DNA of 64,000 nt from CTSOIL-112 sp964293815 (GCA_964293815.1 CAXYYC010000001.1:62001-126000); one strand, 5' to 3'; shown: positions 47,119 to 59,900, numbered from the stretch's first letter. Program-made: numbers and translations. The notes: generated by a model not told the origin, from the sequence alone.

Positions 47119-49995
47119 ATGAACGAAATTAAAATTCGCGGTGCGCGCACGCACAATTTAAAGAACATTTCCCTCGATTTGCCACGGCAAAAGTTGGTGG
47201 TCATCACCGGTTTATCCGGCTCGGGCAAATCCAGTTTGGCCTTTGACACGCTGTACGCCGAAGGACAGCGCCGTTACGTCGAAAGTTTGTCCGCCTACGC
47301 GCGCCAATTTTTGCAGTTGATGGAGAAACCTGACGTTGATTTGATCGAGGGCTTGTCACCGGCGATTTCGATTGAGCAAAAAGCCACCAGCCATAATCCG
47401 CGTTCCACCGTTGGCACGGTGACGGAAATTCACGATTACCTGCGTTTACTGTTTGCGCGCGTCGGTACGCCGTATTGCCCGCACCATCATTTGCCGCTGT
47501 CGTCGCAAACCGTCTCGCAGATGGTCGATGCGGTGCTGGCTTTGCCCGAGGACACGCGCCTGATGATTTTGTCACCGGTGGTGGTCAATCGCAAAGGCAC
47601 GCACGAGGATTTGTTTGCCAATATGCAGGCGCAGGGCTTTGTGCGCTTTCGCGTGCGTTCGGGCGGCGGCACGTCCAACGAAGCAGTGCCACAGATTTAC
47701 GATGTGGACAATTTGCCCGCGCTCAAGAAAAATGACAAACACACCATCGAGGTTGTGGTTGATCGCATCAAGGTGAAAGCCGAGATCAAACAACGCCTCG
47801 CCGAGAGCTTTGAAACCGCACTGCGGCTGGCCGAAGGACGCGCGCTGACGGTGGATATGGACAGCAACGCCGAGCAATTGTTCAGCGCGAAATTCGCCTG
47901 CCCTGCGCCGGGTTGTGATTACGCGATTGCGGAGCTCGAACCGCGCTTGTTTTCGTTCAATAATCCAATGGGTGCATGCCCCGAATGTGACGGTTTGGGT
48001 CACGTCACCTTTTTTGACCCCAAACGCGTGGTTGCGCATCCGACACTATCGCTCGCGTCGGGCGCGATCAAGGGCTGGGATAAGCGCAACGCCTACTCGT
48101 TCAGCATGATGCAAGGCTTGGCGGCGCAATACGCATTTGATATTGATACACCGTTTGAATCATTGAACGACACCGCGCAGCAAAAAATCCTCTACGGCTC
48201 AGGCCGTCAGACGATTCCATTCACTTATATTTCCGACAAAGGCCGCGCCGTGGTGCGCGAACACACGTTTGAAGGCGTGATTCCGAACTTGGAGCGCCGT
48301 TACAAAGAAACCGACTCGTCCACCATCCGCGAGGAGTTGGCCAAACTGCAAAATATTCAGCCGTGCCCATCGTGCCACGGCACGCGTTTGCGTGAATCCG
48401 CGCGCAATGTGCGCGTGGGCGAAGCGGAAGCGGCGCGCACCTTGCACGAAATCAGCCATCTCGCCTTGCGCGACACGTTGGCGTATTTTCAATCGCTCGA
48501 ACTCAAAGGCGCCAAAGCGGAAATCGCCGACCGCATCATCAAGGAAATCACCCTGCGTTTGCAATTTTTGAACAACGTCGGGCTGGATTATTTGTCACTT
48601 GAACGCAGCGCGGACACGCTCTCCGGCGGCGAAGCACAGCGTATTCGTCTGGCTTCGCAGATTGGCTCCGGCTTGACCGGCGTGATGTATGTGTTGGACG
48701 AACCATCCATCGGCCTGCATCAGCGCGATAATGACCGCCTGATTGACACGCTCAAGCATCTGCGCGATCTGGACAACACCGTCATCGTGGTGGAGCATGA
48801 CGAAGACATGATTCGCGCCTCCGACTACGTTGTCGATATGGGGCCGGGCGCGGGCGAACACGGCGGTCAAGTCGTGGCGCAAGGCACGCCAACCGAGGTA
48901 GAAAACCACCCTGATTCGGCGACGGGTCACTTTTTATCGGGCAAACGCAAAATCGCCGTGCCCAAAAAACGTCGCGAAAAAACCGAGAAAGAGCTGGTGA
49001 TTAAAGGCGCGCGTGGCAACAACCTGAAAGACGTTGAACTGCACCTGCCTGTTGGCCTGATGACCTGCGTCACTGGCGTTTCGGGTTCAGGCAAATCCAC
49101 GCTGATCAACGAAACGCTGTATCTGGCCGCCGCCCGTCAGATCAACCGCGCCTCCGAGGAGCCTTCGGCGTATGACGAAATTCACGGTTTGGAACATTTT
49201 GACAAAGTAATTAATGTCGATCAGTCACCGATTGGTCGTACACCGCGCTCCAATCCTGCGACGTATACGGGGCTGTTTACGCCCGTGCGCGAATTGTTCG
49301 CTCAAGTCCCAACCGCGAAAGAGCGCGGTTATCAACCCGGCCGTTTCTCGTTCAACGTCAAAGGCGGCCGCTGCGAAGCGTGCGAGGGTGACGGCGTGCT
49401 CAAAGTCGAAATGCACTTTTTGCCCGACGTCTACGTCTCATGCGACGTGTGCCACGGCAAACGCTACAACCGCGAAACGCTGGAAGTGCAATACAAAGGC
49501 AAAAACATCCACGAAGTGCTGGAAATGACCGTGGAGCAGGCGCATGAGTTTTTCAACGCCGTGCCAACTGTAGCGCGCAAGCTGAAAACCCTGCTGGACG
49601 TGGGTTTGGGCTACATCACGCTGGGGCAATCGGCCACTACGCTATCGGGCGGCGAAGCGCAACGGGTCAAACTCGCGCTCGAATTATCCAAACGCGACAC
49701 CGGCCGCACACTGTACATCCTTGATGAGCCGACTACAGGCTTGCATTTTGCCGATATTGAGTTACTATTGTCAGTCATTAACCAACTGTCCGCGCACGGC
49801 AACACCATCGTCATCATCGAGCACAATTTGGACGTAATCAAAACCGCCGATTGGATCATCGACATGGGGCCGGAAGGCGGCGCAGGCGGCGGGCAAATCA
49901 TCGCGCAGGGCACGCCTGAGGACGTGGCAAAAAACAAAGCCAGCGTAACGGGCGTGTATTTGCAACCGCTGTTGGCCAAAGGCAAAAAGAATTAA
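47119..49995 (+). CDS. uvrA: Excinuclease ABC subunit A
   Basis: A 958-residue damage-recognition ATPase of nucleotide-excision repair. I chose the ATG at 47119 ([16 protein letters not shown]), where family similarity begins; an in-frame upstream extension to 46963 is unlikely. Both ABC modules are complete: GLSGSGKSS and GVSGSGKST Walker A motifs, two LSGGEAQR signatures, and VLDEPS / ILDEPT Walker B motifs. Two zinc modules are present (CPAPGC ... CPEC and CEAC ... CDVC). A LexA-type site was not recognised upstream. Confidence 0.96.
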   Translation: MNEIKIRGARTHNLKNISLDLPRQKLVVITGLSGSGKSSLAFDTLYAEGQRRYVESLSAYARQFLQLMEKPDVDLIEGLSPAISIEQKATSHNPRSTVGTVTEIHDYLRLLFARVGTPYCPHHHLPLSSQTVSQMVDAVLALPEDTRLMILSPVVVNRKGTHEDLFANMQAQGFVRFRVRSGGGTSNEAVPQIYDVDNLPALKKNDKHTIEVVVDRIKVKAEIKQRLAESFETALRLAEGRALTVDMDSNAEQLFSAKFACPAPGCDYAIAELEPRLFSFNNPMGACPECDGLGHVTFFDPKRVVAHPTLSLASGAIKGWDKRNAYSFSMMQGLAAQYAFDIDTPFESLNDTAQQKILYGSGRQTIPFTYISDKGRAVVREHTFEGVIPNLERRYKETDSSTIREELAKLQNIQPCPSCHGTRLRESARNVRVGEAEAARTLHEISHLALRDTLAYFQSLELKGAKAEIADRIIKEITLRLQFLNNVGLDYLSLERSADTLSGGEAQRIRLASQIGSGLTGVMYVLDEPSIGLHQRDNDRLIDTLKHLRDLDNTVIVVEHDEDMIRASDYVVDMGPGAGEHGGQVVAQGTPTEVENHPDSATGHFLSGKRKIAVPKKRREKTEKELVIKGARGNNLKDVELHLPVGLMTCVTGVSGSGKSTLINETLYLAAARQINRASEEPSAYDEIHGLEHFDKVINVDQSPIGRTPRSNPATYTGLFTPVRELFAQVPTAKERGYQPGRFSFNVKGGRCEACEGDGVLKVEMHFLPDVYVSCDVCHGKRYNRETLEVQYKGKNIHEVLEMTVEQAHEFFNAVPTVARKLKTLLDVGLGYITLGQSATTLSGGEAQRVKLALELSKRDTGRTLYILDEPTTGLHFADIELLLSVINQLSAHGNTIVIIEHNLDVIKTADWIIDMGPEGGAGGGQIIAQGTPEDVAKNKASVTGVYLQPLLAKGKKN

Positions 49996-50037
49996 TTCGG
50001 TTCACTCCGCCGAGCGTGATACAACATAGGAAAACAT

Positions 50038-50661
50038 ATGTGGGTTTCCCAATTTTTACAACTTTTGGCACGGATTTTGGTCGGGGCGTATCCGCGCTGG
50101 GTCGGCAGTCAGCCGAACCACAACCAGCGCATTTACATTGCCAACCACACCAGCCACATTGACACTGTGGCGATTTGGGCGGCGTTGCCAACGCATTTGC
50201 AGGCGCATACGCATTCGGTAGCGGCGTGGGATTATTGGGCGAACAATAAATTTAAGCGCTGGCTCACAACCAACGGTCTGAACGCGGTGTACATCAAGCG
50301 CTCGAAAGACGATGCCAATGGCGAGGATCCGTTGCAACCCCTGTATGACACGCTGGAAAAAGGCGAGTCGTTGATTATTTTCCCCGAAGGGACGCGCAAT
50401 AAGGGGGAAATTCCCCAGCCGTTCAAATCGGGGATTTATCATTTGGCCAAGCGTTTTCCGCATGTTGAGTTCATCCCCGTGTATTTGGAAAACCTGAGCC
50501 GCATCATGCCGAAAGGTGAGTTCTGGCCGGTTCCGCTGGCGTGTACGGCGCGTTTTGGTACGCCGTTTTATCTGCAAGAGGATGAGGACAAAGATGATTT
50601 TCTCGAACGCGCCCGTCAGGGTGTGATTTCTGCGCGTGCGCCGCATGTGGCGAGTAATTGA
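50038..50661 (+). CDS. 1-acyl-sn-glycerol-3-phosphate acyltransferase-like protein (PlsC family)
   Basis: A 207-residue acyltransferase. The catalytic His-x4-Asp is in NHTSHID, and the second block is FPEGTRNKGE. These enzymes add the second acyl chain in making phosphatidate. It is followed 35 bases later by a CdsA-like gene that would use phosphatidate. The two form a compact second pair, apart from any main plsC/cdsA genes, which are not in this window. Confidence 0.88.
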   Translation: MWVSQFLQLLARILVGAYPRWVGSQPNHNQRIYIANHTSHIDTVAIWAALPTHLQAHTHSVAAWDYWANNKFKRWLTTNGLNAVYIKRSKDDANGEDPLQPLYDTLEKGESLIIFPEGTRNKGEIPQPFKSGIYHLAKRFPHVEFIPVYLENLSRIMPKGEFWPVPLACTARFGTPFYLQEDEDKDDFLERARQGVISARAPHVASN

Positions 50662-50696
50662 GCCACAGCTATTGTTAATTTTACTGAGTACCCGAC

Positions 50697-51677
50697 ATGA
50701 ATTGGTCTGACTGGTCTGAATACGAACGCTTCATCCTGACTTTGCTGATATTGACGCTACTGGTTGGTATCGGCCACATCATCACGTATTTTTCGCTCAA
50801 ATACGCGGAAAAGCACCACAAAAAAATCCGCCGCGTGTTTTTGATGCGCACGCAGCGCTACCTCGGCTCATTCTGGTGGATGTTTTTGATCGCGATTTTG
50901 ACCGGCTTGTTCGGCCTGATCGGCGGTTTGATTGCCAGCACGTTTTTATCCTTCATCGCGCTGCGCGAGTTCATCACGCTCACGCCGGTGAAAATTGGCG
51001 ATCACCGCGCGATTTCGCTGGCGTTTTTTGTGGTGTTGCCTTTGCAATACGTCTTGATCGGCTTTTCGGAATTTGGCCTGTTTACCGTGCTGATACCGGT
51101 GTATGCGTTTTTACTGCTACCGGTGATTACCGCAACGCGGCAGGACACCGACCGCTTTTTGACGCGCAACGCGTCGGTGCAGTGGGGTTTGATGGTCGCC
51201 GTGTACTGTATCAGCCACATGGTGGCGATTTTGAACATCGAAACTGTGCGCGATTTTTCCAATGGCCGCCGTGCGTTGTTTCTGCTGTTCTTCCTCGTAT
51301 TGGTGCGCTCTGCGTCGCTCATACAACACGTTGCCGATTACTATTTCCGCGACGGCTCTATGCGCATTGCCGAGAAAATCTATGATCGGGTGACATGGAA
51401 TGGCATGTGGGTCAGCGCAGGCGTGACGGCGACATTGGCCGCGTCATTCTTCTGGTTCACGCCGCTGCGCCCGTGGCAAGCGCTGATCGCCGGTGCGCTG
51501 ATCGCGATGTCCTCGGTACTCGGGCGCGTGGTCATGCGTGCGATCACGATGAGCATGGGCGTGCGCGACTGGGGCGATGTCACAGGGCGCGAGCAGGGCG
51601 TATTGGATCGGCTGGATGGCGTGGTGTACGCCGCGCCGGTATTTTTCCACTTCGTGCAGTTTATTACCATTCGCTAA
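50697..51677 (+). CDS. Phosphatidate cytidylyltransferase-like protein (CdsA family)
   Basis: A 326-residue membrane protein with about eight helices. The C-terminal signature region reads SSVLGRVVMRAITMSMGVRDWGD ... GREQGVLDRLDGVVYAAPVFF, a variant of the CdsA pattern ending in G-x-x-D-R-x-D. The usual SxxKR element is altered, as in the YnbB-like second CdsA proteins. It would turn phosphatidate and CTP into CDP-diacylglycerol. Its pairing with a PlsC-like gene supports a dedicated lipid route. Confidence 0.85.
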   Translation: MNWSDWSEYERFILTLLILTLLVGIGHIITYFSLKYAEKHHKKIRRVFLMRTQRYLGSFWWMFLIAILTGLFGLIGGLIASTFLSFIALREFITLTPVKIGDHRAISLAFFVVLPLQYVLIGFSEFGLFTVLIPVYAFLLLPVITATRQDTDRFLTRNASVQWGLMVAVYCISHMVAILNIETVRDFSNGRRALFLLFFLVLVRSASLIQHVADYYFRDGSMRIAEKIYDRVTWNGMWVSAGVTATLAASFFWFTPLRPWQALIAGALIAMSSVLGRVVMRAITMSMGVRDWGDVTGREQGVLDRLDGVVYAAPVFFHFVQFITIR

Positions 51678-51697
51678 GCCGACTGTTGCATATTTTT

Positions 51698-51740
51698 TAA
51701 ACCGCTCACGGTACGCCAATCGCGTCGCTGAGCGGTTTTG
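51698..51740 (+). terminator. Terminator after cdsA-like gene
   Basis: The stem AAACCGCTCA ... TGAGCGGTTT with a 20-base loop, T-rich at the end. Confidence 0.65.
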
Positions 51741-51790
51741 CCTTTATAATACAACTTTATTTTGACCAACACAGCCAATAGGAATCACAC

Positions 51791-52615
51791 ATGAGCTCTC
51801 TCGAACAACTCATCGACGCAGCATGGGAACAACGCACCGAATTTTCACCCAAATCCGCACCCGCAGAAGTACGCGACGCCGTCGCCCAAGTGCTTTCACA
51901 GCTTGATGCAGGCACACTGCGCGTGGCAGAAAAACGCGATGGCCAATGGCACGTCAACCAATGGGTGAAAAAAGCCGTGCTGCTCTCATTCCGTTTGGAG
52001 GACAACGCTGTCATGCCCGCCGGTGGTTTCACCCAATTCTACGACAAAGTTCCGTCTAAATTCGCCCACTACACCGAAGCCGACTTCGCCGCCGGAGGAT
52101 TCCGCGTCGTTCCACCTGCCGTAGCGCGCCGTGGTTCATACATAGCGAAAAACGTCGTGCTCATGCCATCCTACGTCAACATCGGCGCGTATGTCGATGA
52201 AGGCACCATGGTCGACACATGGGCAACCGTCGGCTCCTGCGCCCAAATCGGTAAAAACGTCCACCTGTCAGGCGGCGTCGGCATCGGCGGCGTACTCGAA
52301 CCGATGCAAGCCAATCCCACCATCATCGGCGACAACTGCTTTATCGGCGCGCGCTCCGAAATCGTCGAAGGCGTCATCGTCGAAGACAACTGCGTCATCA
52401 GCATGGGCGTCTATATCGGCCAATCCACCAAAATCTATGACCGCGCCACCGGCGAAGTCAGCTACGGCCGCGTCCCGGAAGGCTCCGTGGTCGTCTCCGG
52501 CTCATTGCCAAGCGCCGACGGCAAGTACAGCCTCTACTGCGCCGTGATTGTGAAAAAAGTGGATGCGCAAACCCGCAGCAAAACCAGTATTAATGAATTG
52601 TTGCGCGGGGAATAA
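51791..52615 (+). CDS. dapD: 2,3,4,5-tetrahydropyridine-2,6-dicarboxylate N-succinyltransferase
   Basis: A 274-residue enzyme of the succinylase route to diaminopimelate and lysine. AGGAA is upstream of the start. The left-handed beta-helix repeats are clear from about residue 110 to 215 ([40 protein letters not shown]). The N-terminal domain and C-terminal [22 protein letters not shown] are typical. It works with dapE, which lies 1.8 kb downstream after three intervening genes. Confidence 0.96.
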   Translation: MSSLEQLIDAAWEQRTEFSPKSAPAEVRDAVAQVLSQLDAGTLRVAEKRDGQWHVNQWVKKAVLLSFRLEDNAVMPAGGFTQFYDKVPSKFAHYTEADFAAGGFRVVPPAVARRGSYIAKNVVLMPSYVNIGAYVDEGTMVDTWATVGSCAQIGKNVHLSGGVGIGGVLEPMQANPTIIGDNCFIGARSEIVEGVIVEDNCVISMGVYIGQSTKIYDRATGEVSYGRVPEGSVVVSGSLPSADGKYSLYCAVIVKKVDAQTRSKTSINELLRGE

Positions 52616-52618
52616 GCC

Positions 52619-53164
52619 ATGCCGCGCCGATTCGGGTTTTGGGCACTGTTAATCACATCTGCATTGTGGGCGCAGGGGTGCGCCCATACTTCTTCAGTCA
52701 TTGATACAACACAACGTAAATCCCTTGAGGATTTATTTATTGGGACATGGTCATGTACAGATGCTAATGAAACATTTCAAGATGGTTATTTTGAGTTAAG
52801 CGGATATAGTAAAAAGCATGTGACGCGCGATGAAATCCATGAAGACGGTATCATTATCTTTACCGCACACGGTTTTATGGGAGACTTTACGAACCCTGCT
52901 ACCAGCGAAATCAAAGGTGCTTCACATGGGACATATGAAATAAAGGGCAACCAACTTTTAACAAAAATGCAAATCACTCAATTTGAAGTAACAAAGTCAT
53001 CTAAACCACAAATGACCATTTTTACCAATCTTCTTTTTAAAGATATGCCAAAGGAGATGAATGAGTCTGTATACGATATTCTCAAATTGGACGAACATTC
53101 TTTAGTTCTGAAAAAAGTAGAGGAACCGGCAAACCTTAACCCAACCGAAACATGTACTCGTTAA
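52619..53164 (+). CDS. Hypothetical lipoprotein, A+T-rich
   Basis: A 181-residue protein beginning three bases after the dapD stop. The signal peptide ends in a lipobox (WAQGC, Cys about residue 21). A mature motif GTWSCTDANETF recalls GKWSCLADLSTL in the next gene, so the two may be distant paralogs. The rest is beta-rich and of unknown family. Base composition is clearly more A+T-rich than dapD, and the gene interrupts the usual dapD-ArsC-like-dapE order, which suggests transfer. Confidence 0.7.
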   Translation: MPRRFGFWALLITSALWAQGCAHTSSVIDTTQRKSLEDLFIGTWSCTDANETFQDGYFELSGYSKKHVTRDEIHEDGIIIFTAHGFMGDFTNPATSEIKGASHGTYEIKGNQLLTKMQITQFEVTKSSKPQMTIFTNLLFKDMPKEMNESVYDILKLDEHSLVLKKVEEPANLNPTETCTR

Positions 53165-53172
53165 AGAAAAAT

Positions 53173-53220
53173 ATGTTGATAATCTACGGTATTCCCAACT
53201 GCAAGTCTGTGAAAATTTGA
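53173..53220 (+). pseudogene. Vestigial 5' copy of the ArsC/Spx-like gene
   Basis: A 16-codon frame (start, YGIPNCKSVK, stop) closely matches the first 14 codons of the ArsC-like gene at 53916. It is too short to be functional. It looks like a remnant left when the gene at 53300-53905 was inserted or when the 5' end was duplicated. Confidence 0.65.
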
Positions 53221-53299
53221 TACATAAGCCTATAGCAAGACCAGTTTTAATGCGCTCTTGCACGGAAACCGAAGATTAACCTAACTTTGGAGCATATTT

Positions 53300-53905
53300 A
53301 TGAAACCAAAAAGCCTCATTGTTTTATTTTTTTTGTCGCTCTTACCAGCAACATCTTATGCATTGAGCTCTGCTAAAGCATCACCTCAAAAAGCGTGGGA
53401 TTCAGTAGCAGTAACTAAACTACAGGGAAAATGGTCTTGTTTGGCAGATCTCTCTACACTAAACGACAACTTTGCAATTCGTTTGCATGGACAAACTGAA
53501 GAGATCATCACCGAAACAGAATGGCTGTCACAAGGAGATATCAATCTTGATCTAACAATCAAGGATGACAACAGTCAAAAAATGTCCTCCAGTTCAGGCG
53601 TATTAAAAATCAAGGGACGAGAAAATTTATTAAAAATCACACCAGATTCTATTGTCACTCGAAACACTTTCGCTCAAACAGAGTACTTTTTAATCAAAAG
53701 CGATGATAGTCTTAGTATGTTACTCTGGCAGAATTTTGCACATCAAATACAAACAACTTTGTCCAATAATGCCTCAGAAAAAACCATTGACTCAGTATAT
53801 ATTGTGAAACTGAGTGAAGATGAGTTCATTTATCAGACTGAGCATCCGAATAAAGTCACTCCAGAAAATCCTGCGGGGATTATTAGTTGTCGTCGCATTC
53901 TTTAA
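53300..53905 (+). CDS. Hypothetical secreted protein, A+T-rich
   Basis: A 201-residue protein with a signal peptide ending PATSYA-L. The mature part begins with an Ala/Ser/Lys stretch, then GKWSCLADLSTLNDN, similar to the WSC motif of the lipoprotein at 52619. It ends GIISCRRIL, so two Cys could pair in the periplasm. GGAGC lies before the ATG. No family is recognised. It is flanked on one side by the 16-codon remnant and on the other by the intact ArsC-like gene. Confidence 0.65.
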   Translation: MKPKSLIVLFFLSLLPATSYALSSAKASPQKAWDSVAVTKLQGKWSCLADLSTLNDNFAIRLHGQTEEIITETEWLSQGDINLDLTIKDDNSQKMSSSSGVLKIKGRENLLKITPDSIVTRNTFAQTEYFLIKSDDSLSMLLWQNFAHQIQTTLSNNASEKTIDSVYIVKLSEDEFIYQTEHPNKVTPENPAGIISCRRIL

Positions 53906-53915
53906 GAGTTAAATT

Positions 53916-54260
53916 ATGATTACCCTTTACGGCATCCCCAACTGCAACTCCGTGAAAAAATCCCGCGTCTGGCTGGAAGAACACGGCGTCGCCTATCAAT
54001 TCCACGATTTTAAAAAATTGGGGATTGATGAGCAGACTTTGAAACAATGGCTCAAAACCATCCCGCGTGAGGTGCTGGTGAATAAAAAGGGCACGACGTG
54101 GCGCGGTTTGTCGGCGGATGAGCAAGCGCTTGCCGCCACCGATGCAGGAGCGATTGAATTGATGCTCGCCAAAACCAGTGTCATCAAGCGCCCTGTGGTT
54201 GTGACCGATAAAACCATTTGGGTTGGGCATGATGAGGATCAATTAAGCGCTATAAAATAA
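53916..54260 (+). CDS. ArsC/Spx-family reductase-like protein (YffB-type)
   Basis: A 114-residue thioredoxin-fold protein. The single N-terminal Cys is in YGIPNCNSVKKSRVWLEEHG (Cys10), with the cis-Pro segment KRPVVVTD near residue 90. This is the YffB subgroup, which commonly lies between dapD and dapE in proteobacteria; it uses glutathione or acts as an adaptor, and is not a proven arsenate reductase. A 5' fragment of the same gene lies at 53173-53220. Confidence 0.9.
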   Translation: MITLYGIPNCNSVKKSRVWLEEHGVAYQFHDFKKLGIDEQTLKQWLKTIPREVLVNKKGTTWRGLSADEQALAATDAGAIELMLAKTSVIKRPVVVTDKTIWVGHDEDQLSAIK

Positions 54261-54272
54261 GGCGCGCCGCGA

Positions 54273-55578
<1,306 letters not shown>

Positions 55579-55595
55579 CGCTCTTATCATTCTAT

Positions 55596-55937
55596 ATGAG
55601 TAAAATTGAAATATTTTTTGTACTAATTTGTCTTGCTGGAAATTACTTGATATTGATCCCTAAGCAGCTGCTTAGGGAACGATTGGTTAATGTGCTCACT
55701 GCAGAAAAACACTCTTGCTCTCAAGATGTTTCAGATTGGCGATTCACACAGTTCGGATACACACGAGCAATCAAAAGATCATATGTGTGGGGTGCAGATT
55801 ATCACAAAATAAAAAGCATACCTCAGGCGCATAGGATTATTCAAAAATTTAGAGTCGTCTTGGCGATTGAATTTTTGCTGATAATTGGTTTTATTGGAAG
55901 TATTGTTTTACTCTTTTTTAGATATTCCCAATCATAA
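55596..55937 (+). CDS. Hypothetical membrane protein, A+T-rich
   Basis: A 113-residue protein with one hydrophobic helix at each end (about 4-21 and 87-109) and a basic, polar middle (FTQFGYTRAIKRSYVWGADYHKIKS). No family is recognised. It begins 17 bases after dapE, is distinctly A+T-rich, and its end overlaps the convergent gluQ by six bases. Confidence 0.6.
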   Translation: MSKIEIFFVLICLAGNYLILIPKQLLRERLVNVLTAEKHSCSQDVSDWRFTQFGYTRAIKRSYVWGADYHKIKSIPQAHRIIQKFRVVLAIEFLLIIGFIGSIVLLFFRYSQS

Positions 55938-56873
55938 TATCAGTATTACTTTTTCCCAAAAATCAGTCACATTCGCACAGTCAAAATCCACGCCACCCAA
56001 AAACCTCCACGCGTGTTGCAAGGCCGCGAGCGGATTGAGCGAGTCCAACTCGGGCGCTTGTTCGCTTTTCGAGAGTTTTTCGCCGTGCGCATTGGTCAGC
56101 AGTGGCACATGGCTGTAGTGCGGCGTGGGGTAGCCGAGAGCGCGTTGCAGAGCGATTTGGCGCGCGGTGGAATCCCACAAATCCGCGCCTCGCACGACGT
56201 GGGTCACGCCTTGTGCTGCGTCATCGACTACAACAGCGAGCTGGTACGCCCAGTCGTCGGTATCCTCTGCACCGCGTCTCAGCACGAAGTCGCCGCTGGT
56301 TTGAGATAAATTTTCGGTGGTGCTTTGCCCCGATTCATCCATCCATGTGACAACTTCATTCGCTACCGCGAAGCGCCATGAGCGAATCGGCGCACCATCC
56401 TCAATGCCATGCAAACAGGTTTGCGGATAGTGCGACAGCCCTAATTGCGCCTGCCGTTCGGCGATTTGGCGACGTGTACACGCGCAGGGGTAAATGCGTT
56501 GATGCGCGTGCAGTTGCGCAAACGCAGTGCGATAGGCGACAAAACGTTCGGTCTGCCACATCACCGGCTCGGTAAATTGAAAACCCAACGCACGCAACGT
56601 TGCCAACTGATGCTCGCCGGTCGCGTGCGTACAGCGCGATTGATCGACATCCTCCATGCGCACCAGCCATGTACCGCCGTGCCAATGCGCGTGCAGGTAG
56701 GAGGCGAGGGCGGCGATGAGCGAGCCTTGATGCAGTTTGCCCGACGGTGAGGGCGCAAATCGGCCAATGTAGGTCGAACCATCATGCTGTTGCGCCGCAT
56801 ACCACGTCTGCGCCAGCCAAGTGTGCGGGCGAATACATGCGGGAAGTGGTTTTTGCGCGGGGAGTGGGGGCAT
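55932..56873 (-). CDS. gluQ: Glutamyl-Q tRNA(Asp) synthetase
   Basis: A 313-residue paralog of glutamyl-tRNA synthetase that lacks the anticodon-binding domain and attaches glutamate to queuosine in tRNA-Asp. Motifs: IGRFAPSPSGKLHQGSL (HIGH region), the zinc ligands CAC ... Tyr ... Cys in YPCACTRRQIAERQAQ ... YPQTC, and KLSKS near residue 252. The length is typical of the family. Confidence 0.93.
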   Translation of the reverse strand: MPPLPAQKPLPACIRPHTWLAQTWYAAQQHDGSTYIGRFAPSPSGKLHQGSLIAALASYLHAHWHGGTWLVRMEDVDQSRCTHATGEHQLATLRALGFQFTEPVMWQTERFVAYRTAFAQLHAHQRIYPCACTRRQIAERQAQLGLSHYPQTCLHGIEDGAPIRSWRFAVANEVVTWMDESGQSTTENLSQTSGDFVLRRGAEDTDDWAYQLAVVVDDAAQGVTHVVRGADLWDSTARQIALQRALGYPTPHYSHVPLLTNAHGEKLSKSEQAPELDSLNPLAALQHAWRFLGGVDFDCANVTDFWEKVILIL

Positions 56874-56943
56874 TTATTGGTACAATGTCGGCTGTCGTAT
56901 TAGCCATTTTAACGTATTTAATTGAAGCTATTTAAAGCCATTT

Positions 56944-59900
56944 ATGAACGCTCCCGCCTTTATCCATCTGCGCATGCACAGTGAATTTTCCGTCACCGAC
57001 GGGATTATTCGCGTGGGCGACGCGGTGAGCAAGGCGCGCGCGGACAATCAAGCAGCGCTGGCATTGACTGATTTGATGAATACTTTTGGGCTGATTAAGT
57101 TTTACAAAAAGGCTCGGGACAAGGGCATCAAGCCCATCCTCGGCGCGGATGTGAATATCGTCAATCCGGACGATGAGCGCGCGCCGTTTCGGATGCTGCT
57201 GCTGATACAAAACACGCAGGGCTACAACCGCTTGTGTGATCTGATTACGCGCGCGTATGTGGTGAACAACCAACGCAACTATGCGCAGATTGACGCCGAA
57301 TGGCTGCTGAACGAAGCCAACGACGGCCTGATTGCACTCTCGGGCGCGCAGGACGGTGAAATCGGGCAGTTGCTGCTCAAAGGCAAAACCAGCGAGGCGC
57401 ACAGTCGATTGGCGCAATGGCGCGCGGCATTTGCCAACCGTTTTTACCTTGAAGCTCAGCGCATCGACACGCCCGAGTCTGAGGCACAAACCTTGCTCGC
57501 GGCACAATTAGCGGCGCAAACTGCAACGCCACTGGTGGCGACGCACGCGATTCAGTTTCTCAATGCCGCAGACCACCGCGCGCACGAGGCGCGGGTGTGC
57601 GTGGCGCGTGGTGACATTCTCGCCAATCCGCGTCGCAAAAGCGCGTTTGAACCCTGCCAATATTTACTGACGCAGGACGAAATGCAGGCGCGTTTTGCGG
57701 ATTTGCCAATGGCGCTGGCGAACTCGGTGGCGATTGCGCAGCAGTGTAATTTGACGCTGGAATTGGGTAAAAACCGCTTGCCGGATTTTCCCACGCCGAA
57801 CGGCGAATCGCTTGACGAATACCTGCGCATCGCCTCGCACCGTGGGCTGGAAGCGCGTTTGCGCAAGCTTTATCCCGATGACGATGTGCGTACGGAGCAA
57901 GCGCCGCGCTACTATGAGCGCTTGGACATCGAGCTGAATACCATCATTCAGATGGGTTTTCCGGGTTACTTTTTGATCGTCGCCGATTTCATCCAGTGGG
58001 CGAAGGACAACGATGTTCCCGTCGGTCCGGGGCGTGGTTCGGGCGCGGGTTCCCTCGTGGCGTATGCGCTGCTGATTACCGACCTCGATCCGCTGGCGTA
58101 TGACTTGCTGTTTGAACGATTTTTGAATCCCGAGCGCGTGTCCATGCCCGACTTTGACATTGACTTTTGTCAGGACGGGCGCGACCGCGTGATTCAGTAT
58201 GTGAAGGACACTTACGGCGTGGCGTCGGTGTCGCAGATTGCGACCTTCGGTACCTTTGGCGCGAAAGCGGTGGTGCGCGACGTTGGGCGAATTTTGGACA
58301 TGCCGTACAGCTATTGCGACAGTTTATCGAAACTGATTCCGCACGAGCCGACCAATCCGTGGACGCTGGCGCGCACGCTGGCGGAGGAGCCGACCTTCAA
58401 AGAGCGCGTCGAGCGCGAGGACGAGGCGCAGGCGATTGTGAAACTGTCCGAACCGCTCGAAGGATTAACGCGCAATATCGGTATGCACGCCGGTGGCGTC
58501 CTGATCGCGCCGGGCAAAATCACCGACTTTTGCCCGATGTACTGCGCGCAAGGCACGACCGACGTGGTCAGCCAATACGACAAAAAAGACGTCGAGGACA
58601 TCGGGCTGGTCAAATTCGACTTTCTCGGTCTGCGCAACTTGACCGTGCTCAAACGCGCGGTGATGTACCTCAAGCAACTGCACCCCGAGATGGCTGAGTT
58701 TGAGTTGGATCAACTGCGTTTGGACGACCCAAACGTATTCGATATTTTTACGCAGGGCAACACCACGGCGGTGTTCCAATCAGAGGCGCGCGGCGCGAAA
58801 GAGCTGGAGAAAAAGCTCAAGCCCGACTGCTTTGAGGACGTGATTGCGCTGATGGCGTTGAACCGTCCGGGGCCGCTCGGCTCGGGCATGGTGGACGACT
58901 TTATCCAACGCAAAAGCCAGCAAAGAGTCAAAGGCAAGGGCGAAGACGAGTGGTATTTCCACCCGAAACTCAAGCCCGTGCTCGAATCCACCTTCGGCGT
59001 GATGGTGTACCAAGAGCAAGTAATGCTGGTCGCGCAGTTGCTCGCGGGCTTCTCGCTCGGTGGCGCGGATTTACTGCGCCGCGCGATGGGTAAAAAAGAT
59101 GCCGAGGAAATGGCGCGTCAGCGCGCGGTATTCGTACAGGGCGCGCTCGAACACAACAACGTCGATGACAAACTCGCCACGCAACTGTTTGACCTCATGG
59201 CCAAATTCGCCGACTACGGTTTTAACAAATCGCACTCGGCCGCCTACGCGCTGATCGCCTACCACACCGCGTGGTTCAAATGCTACTACCCCGCCGAGTT
59301 TATGGCCGCGACCCTGTCGCTGGACATGGACTACACCGACAAAGTACAAACCCTGTACCAAGACAGCGTGGAGCTCAACGGGCTGACGATTTTGCCGCCA
59401 GACATCAACAGCTCCAACTACTTTTTTGAACCCTTCCTGCGCGCAGGCGAAACCGCCGCTAAAACCATCCGCTACGGACTGGGCGCGGTCAAAGGCACAG
59501 GGCAATCGGCAGTCGAAGCGATCACCGACGAACGCGCGGCGAACGGCGCATTCGCCAGTTTCTTTGACTTTTGTATGCGCGTGGACAAAGCCCACGTCAA
59601 CCGCCGCACCATCGAATCATTGATTAAAGCCGGTGCATTTGACAACTTGCACGCCAGTCGCGCCAGCCTGCTGGCCAGTGTTGACGCGGCCTTGCAAGCG
59701 GCCAGCCATGCCGCCGACAACGCCCACCAAAACAGCCTATTTGACGACACCCAAACCCTCGGCGAACAATGGCAAACCGAGCTGGAAAACGTCCCTGACT
59801 GGACGCTACGCGAGCAATTGGCGCAGGAAAAACTCGCGCTCGGCTTCTACCTATCAGGACACCTGTTTGACGAATACGAGCAAGAAGCGCGCCAACTTGC

